From positions 1-12,639 of the forward strand of contig OMUE01000106.1 of assembly GCA_900314165.1 (NCBI GenBank): 12,639 nucleotides of DNA, written 5' to 3'. Both the position numbers and the translations under genes were made by a program. Shown here one piece after another: positions 6,933-12,639 of the stretch. Source of the stretch: an uncultured Acidaminococcus sp. (GTDB taxonomy: Bacteria; Bacillota_C; Negativicutes; Acidaminococcales; Acidaminococcaceae). Below the pieces are notes generated by a model that saw only the letters and a list, made by a program, of their open reading frames with translations, had not been told where the DNA came from and did not search any database. Position 1 is the stretch's first letter; every line of letters starts with the position of its first letter.

Positions 6933-7913
6933 TTACTTCAGTCCCGAGTACCGGATTCCATTCCAGTACAGGGGCTTATAGACCTCCGTCTTTTCAGGTA
7001 GTTCTACATCCCGCATAATGTACTTCAGGAATTCTTCCACGCCGGTCCGGTCTACAATGTAGCCGATATGTTCCTTGCCGCCGGGAGCGTTGGGGTCAAT
7101 ATATTTCTTGGCATAATCGTACACATTGCAGATGATCTTCACTACGCTGTCCTCATCAGCCCACTTCAGGAAGTCCACGCCCAGGCGGGGGTTCTTTTTG
7201 CCGGAGCGGCCCAAAAGCGTCAGACGGAAATACTGCTTCTTGCTTCTCGTCCAGGCTCTGTTGGGGCAGGCCCATACACACACGCCGCAGCCGATGCAGC
7301 GATTCGTATCCCGTACGGGACGGAACTTATCCATATGGAGGGCTTCCACGGACAGTGCCTTGCACTTCTTTACGCAGGCACCGCAGCTGATGCAACGGCT
7401 GGGATCGAACTGGGGTTCCGTCATGCCGATGATACCGAAATCATGCATCCGGACCTTGTCGCAGTCGTTAGGACAGCCGGTAAGCGCTACCTTTACATGC
7501 AGGTCATTAGGGAAGATGGCCTTTTCAATCCGTTTAGCCAGCTTGGCTGTATCGTAGTTGCCAAAGGGGCAGATATGGTTGCCCACGCAGGCCATGACAT
7601 TACGGGTACCGGAGGACTCAAAACCCTGATCCCTATGTTCCGGAGCCTGGTTGATGCCCAGTTCATCGATGATGGGTTGCAACGCTTTGTTCACTTCAGG
7701 AATCTTTTCAAAGGGGATGCCGAAGATTTCAAAGCCCTGGCGGATGGTCAGATGCACCTCTCCATTGCCGTAAGTATCCGCAATATGCTGGACCATGCCC
7801 AGGACCTTGGAGTTCAGGCGGCCGCCAGGTACGCGGACACGGGCAGCTGCTACGCCTCTGGTCTTTGTGACACGGTAAGCATTCTTCTTTAATTTACCGG
7901 TATTCATATCCAT
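6933..7913 (-). CDS. asrC: Anaerobic sulfite reductase subunit C (siroheme catalytic)
   Basis: 326 aa. The catalytic subunit that reduces sulfite to sulfide by six electrons on a siroheme coupled to a [4Fe-4S] cluster. Positions below count from the upstream GTG at 7922; subtract 3 for the chosen start. The siroheme/cluster ligands are Cys112, Cys118 (C-x5-C in CVGNHIC), Cys150 and Cys154 (C-x3-C in CPNDC). Then an inserted two-cluster ferredoxin domain: CISCGACVKKC at 177-187 and CIGCGVCVWAC at 209-219. This insertion is typical of AsrC and Fsr-like enzymes. The ATG at 7913 has AGGAGG at 8-nt spacing, while the GTG at 7922 overlaps that site, so 7913 is the start. It is last of three genes, 12 nt after asrB, whose stop codon touches the ribosome site. 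Confidence 0.94.
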   Translation of the reverse strand: MDMNTGKLKKNAYRVTKTRGVAAARVRVPGGRLNSKVLGMVQHIADTYGNGEVHLTIRQGFEIFGIPFEKIPEVNKALQPIIDELGINQAPEHRDQGFESSGTRNVMACVGNHICPFGNYDTAKLAKRIEKAIFPNDLHVKVALTGCPNDCDKVRMHDFGIIGMTEPQFDPSRCISCGACVKKCKALSVEALHMDKFRPVRDTNRCIGCGVCVWACPNRAWTRSKKQYFRLTLLGRSGKKNPRLGVDFLKWADEDSVVKIICNVYDYAKKYIDPNAPGGKEHIGYIVDRTGVEEFLKYIMRDVELPEKTEVYKPLYWNGIRYSGLK

Positions 7914-7925
7914 ATAGGCCACCTC

Positions 7926-8735
7926 CTAGTCGATCATGGTCTGCAGCTTCGTGTATTTGAACACGGGGCCGTCCTGGCAGATGTATACATCCCCGATGCG
8001 GCAGTGCCCGCATTTGCCCAGGCCACAGCACATTTTCCGGGATTCGGACAGCCAGATGTTGTCTTCGTTGACGCCGATTTTCTTCAACTCGATGATGGAA
8101 AATTTGATCATGGGAGGAGGACCGACCACAACGGAAATAGCCGTAGGCATATCGTCGAATTTCAGCTCGGGAATGTATTTCGTCACCATACCCACATGGC
8201 CCGTATAGCCTTCCGGCGCCCGGTCTACGGTAGTGATCAGGTCGATGCCCTTGGCAGCCCAGCGTTTTTGGTCTTCCTTGAACAGGATATCGTCCGGAGA
8301 TTTGAAGCCTACGATGACCGTCAGCTTCTTCACTTCGTCCATATGGTCGGCGAAATAGTCGATGACGCCATGGATAGGGCTCAGGCCGGAACCGCCGGCT
8401 ACCAGGATAACTTCCTTGCCTTTGAACATATTGACGTCGAAGCCGTTGCCATAAGGTCCACGAATGAAGAAGTAATCCCCTACGTAGTTTTCGAAGATTT
8501 CGTTGGTCAGACTGCCCACCTTGCGGATGGTAAAGTCCAGGGAGTGGTCCGTAATGCCGCTGACGGAAATAGGCGCTTCCCCGTATTTCGGAATGGAGAT
8601 TTCAAAAAACTGGCCGGGCTTTACGGGATGGGTGTCGCCCCGGTCGTAGCTCATGCGGAATGTGTATTCCAGGTCCGCGTGTTTGATGACTTCCAGGATT
8701 TCAGAACGGAAAGGTTTATATTCATTGTTAATCAT
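7926..8735 (-). CDS. asrB: Anaerobic sulfite reductase subunit B (flavin/NAD reductase)
   Basis: 269 aa. Takes electrons from NAD(P)H through FAD and passes them to the iron-sulfur subunits. An N-terminal flavin-binding barrel carries APISVSG at 54-60; the nucleotide-binding half has VAGGSGLSP at 112-120 and VVGPPPM at 203-209. Near the C-terminus a [2Fe-2S] site is formed by Cys237, Cys242, Cys245 and Cys253 (Cys236 is also present), as in the PyrK/ferredoxin-NADP reductase group. The start ATG lies inside the last codons of asrA (8-bp overlap) with GAGGTGA as ribosome site, showing tight coupling. The order asrA-asrB-asrC is the standard one of Salmonella and clostridia. Confidence 0.94.
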   Translation of the reverse strand: MINNEYKPFRSEILEVIKHADLEYTFRMSYDRGDTHPVKPGQFFEISIPKYGEAPISVSGITDHSLDFTIRKVGSLTNEIFENYVGDYFFIRGPYGNGFDVNMFKGKEVILVAGGSGLSPIHGVIDYFADHMDEVKKLTVIVGFKSPDDILFKEDQKRWAAKGIDLITTVDRAPEGYTGHVGMVTKYIPELKFDDMPTAISVVVGPPPMIKFSIIELKKIGVNEDNIWLSESRKMCCGLGKCGHCRIGDVYICQDGPVFKYTKLQTMID

Positions 8736-9747
8736 GGCTCGTCACCTCTTTCATTCCTTCAGCCAGCTTTTCGTTCACAATCTTCGTAAAGCTGATGTAT
8801 TCCGGGCAGATGGCATCGCAGCGGCCGCAGCCAACGCACATGTTGAAGCCGGCTCTGTTCTTGAAGTCCATGACCTTGTGCAGGACCTTGAACCGCATCC
8901 GTTCGCCGGCCTTCTGCCGGAAGCAGCCGCCACCGGCAACCAGGGTGTAGTCATCGATCATGCAGCTGGCCTGGACACGGCGCCGTTCACCGGCTTTGCC
9001 GTTTTCCGTGTAGAAGATATCCTGCATGGACCAGCAGGTACAGGTGGGGCAGGCCAGGGTGCAGCGGCCGCATTTGATGCAGCGCTTGTCGTATTCGTCC
9101 CAGATGTGGCTTTTGGCAATCTGGTTCGTGAGATTTTCCGGGATGTGGACTTCCACGTCGTCCTTGTCCACATGGTCGGGTACTACGTCGCAGCTCTTGG
9201 CATTGAGGCCTTCCAGAGCCTTGGCCAGGACTTCGTCCTTCACGTCCAGCTCGTACACGCCTTCCTTGGCATTTACAGCAGCGTCATAGTTCGTGCTGAC
9301 GTTCGTCTCCATGCTGACGCAGAAACAGCCTTCAAAAGGCTCTGTACAGCCCATGAGCACGAATTTTACCTTATCCCGCAGAGTCTTATAGTAGTAATCC
9401 TCCGGGCCGTTCTTCAGGAACATGTAGTCCAGCCGTTTTACAGCGTGCAGATCGCAGCTGCGCAGGAATACGATGGCTCCCTTTTCCGGGAATTCCGCTT
9501 CCCGCATGCTGTGTTCTGTGAAATAGAACAGCACCTGGCAGATAGGCGTCAGTACGTCTTTGAAAGAGTACTCGCTGCGCTTGTCCCACACGATTTTAGA
9601 AGGATCCGTGCACTTGCCATAGCGGATCACGTCCGTCTGGGAAAAACGGCCCGTGCCCTCAAATACCATGGGGGCATAGATATCGTAGGTCTTAGCCCAT
9701 TCCTTACACAGGACGTCGAATTCCTGCTCATTGAGTTGATACCCCAT
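8728..9747 (-). CDS. asrA: Anaerobic sulfite reductase subunit A (ferredoxin-like)
   Basis: 339 aa. Electron-transfer subunit between AsrB and AsrC. From the chosen start two [4Fe-4S] motifs are seen: CIKCGRCTLAC at 223-233 followed by a further PTCTC, and CVGCGRCDAIC at 304-314. The N-terminal ~200 residues match the hydrogenase/sulfur-reductase beta-subunit type domain, with scattered Cys in RSCDLHAV (~97-104) and MGCTEPFEGCFC (~132-143). The frame opens 30 nt earlier at a TTG (9777), but the ATG at 9747 has GAAGG at 7-nt spacing and begins with the usual MGYQLNEQEF, so it is chosen. First gene of the asr operon; length close to the 347 aa of Salmonella AsrA. Confidence 0.93.
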   Translation of the reverse strand: MGYQLNEQEFDVLCKEWAKTYDIYAPMVFEGTGRFSQTDVIRYGKCTDPSKIVWDKRSEYSFKDVLTPICQVLFYFTEHSMREAEFPEKGAIVFLRSCDLHAVKRLDYMFLKNGPEDYYYKTLRDKVKFVLMGCTEPFEGCFCVSMETNVSTNYDAAVNAKEGVYELDVKDEVLAKALEGLNAKSCDVVPDHVDKDDVEVHIPENLTNQIAKSHIWDEYDKRCIKCGRCTLACPTCTCWSMQDIFYTENGKAGERRRVQASCMIDDYTLVAGGGCFRQKAGERMRFKVLHKVMDFKNRAGFNMCVGCGRCDAICPEYISFTKIVNEKLAEGMKEVTSHD

Positions 9748-9805
9748 ACTCCTACCTTCTTTCTTTTTAAATGTCAACCTTGTTAAAACGTTACATCTCT
9801 ACATG

Positions 9806-9814
9806 ATAATAATA
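9806..9814 (-). promoter_or_regulatory. Candidate -10 region of the asrABC promoter
   Basis: On the minus strand TATTATTAT gives two overlapping -10 boxes (9809-9814 and 9806-9811), with a start expected near 9800-9802. No -35 match is found 16-18 bp upstream, which fits a promoter that needs an activator; the palindrome at 9831-9855 is then centred about 41-43 bp upstream. Confidence 0.4.
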
Positions 9815-9830
9815 CCATAAAGCGGAAAAG

Positions 9831-9855
9831 ATTTGCTGTTGTAAAAACAACAAAT
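9831..9855. promoter_or_regulatory. 25-bp palindrome, candidate activator site for asrABC
   Basis: Half-sites ATTTGCTGTT and AACAACAAAT match as inverted repeats at 9 of 10 positions, separated by 5 bp. The size suits a dimeric regulator of the CRP/FNR group, although the half-site is neither classical FNR (TTGAT) nor CRP (TGTGA). The palindrome is centred at 9843, near -41 to -43 from the likely asr start. Confidence 0.45.
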
Positions 9856-9874
9856 ATTAAAAATAAATCTATCC

Positions 9875-9981
9875 CGTAGGGGCGCCCCAGAGCGTAGCGG
9901 CGGTGCGCCCGTAAATCATGCCGAACAGCCTGGATGCGGGTTTGCCGCCGAGGCCTACGGCCTCTCTGGGAAACCCCTACG
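9875..9981. repeat. Nested inverted-repeat (MITE-like) element, ~107 bp
   Basis: The element can fold as one long imperfect hairpin. Outer arms CGTAGGGG (9875-9882) and CCCCTACG (9974-9981) match perfectly. Moving inward: CCCAGAG (9886-9892) with CTCTGGG (9964-9970), CGTAG (9893-9897) with CTACG (9955-9959), and GGCGG (9899-9903) with CCGCC (9945-9949). It is more GC-rich than the AT-rich flanks on both sides. It holds no open frame of note. It could be a miniature mobile element or a REP-type unit. Together with the asr promoter and the terminator at 10029 it fills the gene-free stretch 9748-10080. Confidence 0.6.
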
Positions 9982-10028
9982 AAGTTTAATAGGAAAATTC
10001 ATTATAGTTTTCTATACTCGTTCCTTAT

Positions 10029-10076
10029 AAAAAAAACCAGCACTACTCTTTTTCAAAAATAGTGCTGGTTTTTTTT
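10029..10076. terminator. Bidirectional intrinsic terminator after the transglutaminase gene
   Basis: Stem CCAGCACTA (10037-10045) with TAGTGCTGG (10060-10068), extended by an A-run on one side and a T-run of eight on the other, so it works on both strands. It ends the minus-strand ATP-grasp/alpha-E/transglutaminase cluster five bases after the stop codon and shields the asr promoter region. Confidence 0.92.
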
Positions 10077-10080
10077 AAAA

Positions 10081-10866
10081 TCAACCGATGCTGACAGTCT
10101 TCACTTTTGTGTACACATCCTGGAGCTGGATGGCGGAACCACGCAGAACCCCTGTTTCAATGGGGCAGTCCAGGAAATCCCGGCCCGTGCAGAGCTTCAG
10201 ATACGTTTCATCGGAAGGACAGTTGCGAGTAGGATCCATGCCATACCACTTGCCCTCGAACCACACCTCTGCCCAGGCATGGCTGGCTCCTTCCCCTTCG
10301 GGAAGGCCATTCACATACCGGCAGGGAATGCGCCGCATCCGGCACAGAGCCAGGAACACGTGGGTGAAATCCTGACAGACACCTTCTCCACGAGCTGCTG
10401 CTTCTGCAGCAGTCGTATGGATGTTCGTAGATCCGGAGCGATAGACAATATGGCTATGCACGGCTTCCCGGATCAGTTCGGCTTGGTGGAGGATCTGGTC
10501 ATGGACCGGAATCGTCTCCAGCAGAGCTTTCAGGGAGTCTGACGGCTGGGTCAGACGGGACGGATAATAAAACGCAGGCATGGGGTGAGGACTAATCTGC
10601 TGCAGGCTGTCGTCCCGGATAGCATTCCCCCGTACCGCATATTGGAAGAATTTATGGGCTTCCGGCAGCCGACCAGTGTAGGTCCTGTTGCCAAAGCTGT
10701 CATAACCGTATCTCCCACAAGCTGGATGGGGCCGCACAATCAGCTCTAAATCAATGAGCTTTTGTTCTGGCAATTCCTGGGGTATGCAGCGGAGCAAGAA
10801 GTCGTGTTCCACCATAGGTTCTGAGTATTTATTCCGTGTTTTGAAGTAAAAGAAAAGTTTTCTCAT
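10081..10866 (-). CDS. Transglutaminase-like cysteine peptidase
   Basis: 261 aa. A papain-fold transglutaminase-core protein with the full triad: Cys164 in GVCQDF, His196 in SHAWAEV and Asp211 in GMDPTRN (numbered from the chosen start). In bacteria such proteins mostly act as peptidases or amide-bond exchangers. The N-terminal ~80 residues, starting MRKLFFYFKTRNKYSEP with HDFLLRCIP, match the N-terminal beta domain usual in this family. The frame extends 15 nt to a GTG at 10881, but the ATG at 10866 gives the standard N-terminus and a weak GGTGA site 11 nt upstream. No signal peptide is seen, so it is cytoplasmic. It follows the alpha-E gene after about 146 nt and likely has a promoter of its own as well. 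Confidence 0.88.
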   Translation of the reverse strand: MRKLFFYFKTRNKYSEPMVEHDFLLRCIPQELPEQKLIDLELIVRPHPACGRYGYDSFGNRTYTGRLPEAHKFFQYAVRGNAIRDDSLQQISPHPMPAFYYPSRLTQPSDSLKALLETIPVHDQILHQAELIREAVHSHIVYRSGSTNIHTTAAEAAARGEGVCQDFTHVFLALCRMRRIPCRYVNGLPEGEGASHAWAEVWFEGKWYGMDPTRNCPSDETYLKLCTGRDFLDCPIETGVLRGSAIQLQDVYTKVKTVSIG

Positions 10867-10935
10867 TGTTGTTCGCTTCACCCATTTAAACAGTAACTAG
10901 AAACAATGTGCGTATGGTCATAAAACTATTGATTT

Positions 10936-10955
10936 ATTATATCACACGCTGTCAA
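10936..10955 (-). promoter_or_regulatory. Extended -10 promoter before the transglutaminase gene
   Basis: TGATATAAT (10936-10944) is a perfect extended -10. A consensus TTGACA (10950-10955) lies only 8 bp away, too close to act with it as a normal -35. The predicted leader is about 60 nt. Confidence 0.5.
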
Positions 10956-11012
10956 GTATTTTACCCACCTTGGAAAAAATACTCAGGGCGTGCAGCGAAC
11001 ACCTAAAAGACG

Positions 11013-11696
11013 TTAGATTTCAATCAGATTTTCAGCTGCCATGACCAGTTCCGTCCGGTTTTCAGGAAGCTTGCCGGCATCACCGTTAGCAGCTACCTGC
11101 AGCAGTTGGGAATAAGCCAGGGAACGAGTGCGGACAGGAGTCTTCTCCACCCGTCTCAGCAGCTTTGTGATTTCCTTCAGGCAGTCTTCATCAGGAGCCC
11201 CCAGACGCAGGTCCAGGCTGACCCGTTCCGTACGCAGGCCGCATTTGATGACGTTACGGATACCTTCGTCGCCGATGATATCATCGAAGCAGCCACGGAA
11301 AGCCATGATGTCGTCCAGAACCTTTTGGATAATCAGGGACGGGCTGGAACTGTTTTGAGCAGATACCAGATCGTTGAAAGCCATCTGCAGGTAAGCCAGA
11401 GTTTCGGAGCTGATGGTTTCACGCAGGGTCATACCATTGCCCAACATGCGGTCCGCAGCCACATACATAGAGTTGGGGTTGTTGGGATCGAAGGTAAAGC
11501 TCTTCAGGAAATCCTGGTTATCTTTGTAGATATCAGGAATTACCAGTTCCCGGCAGATTTCATGATGGTCCTTAGGTTGGCCATCAATCATTTCATCATA
11601 ATAATTCATCAGGAAACGCAGGGTGGTGTGTACCCGTTCGGCGTAACGCCCCATCCAATATAATCTATTGATTTTGCTTAACGTGAGAGAACCCAT
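11013..11696 (-). CDS. Alpha-E domain protein (DUF403)
   Basis: 227 aa, all helical in appearance. It begins with the family hallmark LSKINRLYWMGRYAERV (residues ~6-22) and has a second related segment, GLRTERVSLDLRLG, near 173-186. Alpha-E proteins are found beside or fused to circularly permuted ATP-grasp ligases and transglutaminases and are thought to support that system; no enzymatic role is established. Most family members I know are near 300 aa, so this is a compact form, but both ends look natural (clean start, stop before a normal gap), so I do not call it truncated. The start ATG lies inside the end of the ATP-grasp gene (19-bp overlap), with AGGAGG-type and AAGGA sequences upstream, so the two are translated together. 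Confidence 0.85.
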   Translation of the reverse strand: MGSLTLSKINRLYWMGRYAERVHTTLRFLMNYYDEMIDGQPKDHHEICRELVIPDIYKDNQDFLKSFTFDPNNPNSMYVAADRMLGNGMTLRETISSETLAYLQMAFNDLVSAQNSSSPSLIIQKVLDDIMAFRGCFDDIIGDEGIRNVIKCGLRTERVSLDLRLGAPDEDCLKEITKLLRRVEKTPVRTRSLAYSQLLQVAANGDAGKLPENRTELVMAAENLIEI

Positions 11697-12639
11697 GTGT
11701 CCTTGAAGCCTCCTCCTTGAGATGAGTTAACAATAAAGCTGGTCGGATTGCGGGAGAATCTGGTCAGACCGCAAGGCCATACTTTCGTTTCTTTGCCGGA
11801 TACTACGAATGCACGCAGGTCGGCTTTCCGATCCACTACCTTGCCTTCATCCATGATGGGCAGATCTTCGAAATCTACCACTTCCTGGGTGATGAAGCGG
11901 CGCGGTTCGTCAATAATCTTTTGCTTCATTTCTGCCAGCTTTTCAGCGGACAGAGTATTGCCAAATACAACGCCATAGCCACCGGCTTCGGCTACGTCCT
12001 TGATAACCAGCTTTTCAATGTTGGCCAGGGTGTAGTCCATATCTTCCTTGAAGTACGGCAGATAGGTCGGAGCGTTGTGCAGGATCGGTTCCTGCTTCAG
12101 ATAATACTTGATCATCTTCGGTACGAAGTAGTAGATGCCTTTATCATCCGCTACGCCGTTGCCGGGGGTGTTCATGATAGCCACGTTGCCGGACCGGTAA
12201 GCAGCCATCAGGTTAGGTACGCCAATGACGGATTCAGGCCGGAAGCACAGCGGATCCAGGAAATCATCGCTCAGTCTGCGATAGATAGCGCCTACGCGGA
12301 CAGGGCCATGGTTGCCACGGTAGAAGACGCAGTCGTTTTCTACATACAGGTCATTGCCTTCTGCCAGGACGGCACCGGCCTGTTCTGCCAGGTAGGAATG
12401 TTCAAAGTATGCGGAATTGTAACGGCCGGGCGTCAGGATGACATTGATACCGCCGCAGTTGACATAGTCCATGGCTTCCTTCAGGATGATGCCATAGTTC
12501 TTATTGTCCTTGATGTGGATATCACGGAACGTCTGGGGGCAGGCCCGACGGCAGAGCATACGGGCAATCAGAGGATAGGAAGCGCCGGAAGGAACCCGCA
12601 GGTTATCTTCCAGGATGTACCAGACGCCATCCTTGCCTT
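11678..12639 (-). CDS. Circularly permuted ATP-grasp protein, 5' end outside the window
   Basis: Partial: the last ~320 residues. The open frame continues to the window edge with WYILEDNLRVPSGASY, a strong family signature, so the Met at 12559 is internal and not the start. Further signatures are GYGVVFG, FITQEVVDFEDLPIMDEG, DLRAFVVSG, LTRFSRNPTSFIVNSSQGGG and the C-terminal KDTWVL. The family (CP-ATP-grasp type 2, DUF404/407) is predicted to form amide bonds in an ATP-dependent way, in or on peptides; no substrate is proven. Full-length members are about 450-480 aa. It leads the alpha-E and transglutaminase genes. Confidence 0.9.
   Translation of the reverse strand, partial: GKDGVWYILEDNLRVPSGASYPLIARMLCRRACPQTFRDIHIKDNKNYGIILKEAMDYVNCGGINVILTPGRYNSAYFEHSYLAEQAGAVLAEGNDLYVENDCVFYRGNHGPVRVGAIYRRLSDDFLDPLCFRPESVIGVPNLMAAYRSGNVAIMNTPGNGVADDKGIYYFVPKMIKYYLKQEPILHNAPTYLPYFKEDMDYTLANIEKLVIKDVAEAGGYGVVFGNTLSAEKLAEMKQKIIDEPRRFITQEVVDFEDLPIMDEGKVVDRKADLRAFVVSGKETKVWPCGLTRFSRNPTSFIVNSSQGGGFKDTWVLSR

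Noticed and set aside
9772..9777. TTGACA as -35 box for asrA
   Set aside because: The chosen ATG lies 24 bp downstream of it, with the ribosome site between, so a promoter here would start inside the gene. No -10 box follows.
8653..9786. Plus-strand open frame of 377 codons opposite asrA
   Set aside because: asrA is certain from its Cys motifs and operon position. The antisense frame is a codon-bias shadow, as are those at 7068-7892 and 8004-8789.
11678..12559. ATP-grasp gene starting at the Met at 12559
   Set aside because: The frame is open to the window edge and codes the conserved LEDNLRVPSG motif upstream of that Met, so the true start is outside.

Overview
The window looks like a chromosomal segment of an anaerobic, low-to-moderate GC Firmicute, most likely a diderm Negativicute of the Acidaminococcus/Phascolarctobacterium kind. 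This rests on the clostridial-type anaerobic sulfite reductase genes, the sigma-A type promoters, the strong Shine-Dalgarno sites and the short hairpin-rich intergenic repeats. It is inference from gene content, not a phylogenetic result. No phage, IS, CRISPR, tRNA or rRNA is visible. All genes but one lie on the minus strand.

Layout, left to right. (1) A membrane-anchored metallophosphoesterase (minus, 73-1173) is flanked by copies of a small hairpin repeat. (2) A divergent EamA/DMT-type 10-TM exporter follows (plus, 1378-2268); it ends at a bidirectional terminator shared with the next operon. (3) A three-gene ABC transporter of the PhnD-PhnC-PhnE family (minus, 5675 to 2364) has its two permease domains fused into one protein. 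It has a good promoter (5908-5936) and a ~226-nt leader holding a structured element with the 5' half of a TPP riboswitch (CUGAGA core) but no recognisable 3' half, followed by a strong intrinsic terminator. (4) An FNT-family channel (5965-6723) has its own promoter. (5) asrA-asrB-asrC (9747 to 6933) is a compact anaerobic sulfite reductase operon, preceded by a 25-bp palindrome about 41-43 bp upstream of the likely transcription start. (6) A transglutaminase-like protein (10081-10866) follows a strong bidirectional terminator. (7) An alpha-E protein (11013-11696) overlaps a circularly permuted ATP-grasp protein, which is cut by the right edge.

How the genes fit together: AsrABC reduces sulfite to sulfide with reduced nicotinamide, and the adjacent FNT protein is best read as a hydrosulfide exporter rather than a formate channel. 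The ATP-grasp, alpha-E and transglutaminase genes form a known but functionally unresolved peptide-ligase/peptidase association. The Phn-type transporter has no C-P lyase or other phosphonate gene nearby; the THI-box-like leader makes a thiamine precursor or related pyrimidine a real alternative substrate.

Most interesting points: the half-conserved TPP-type leader; the palindrome at an activator position before asrA; a ~107-bp nested inverted-repeat element (9875-9981); and a hairpin repeat family with a compensatory base-pair change between copies.
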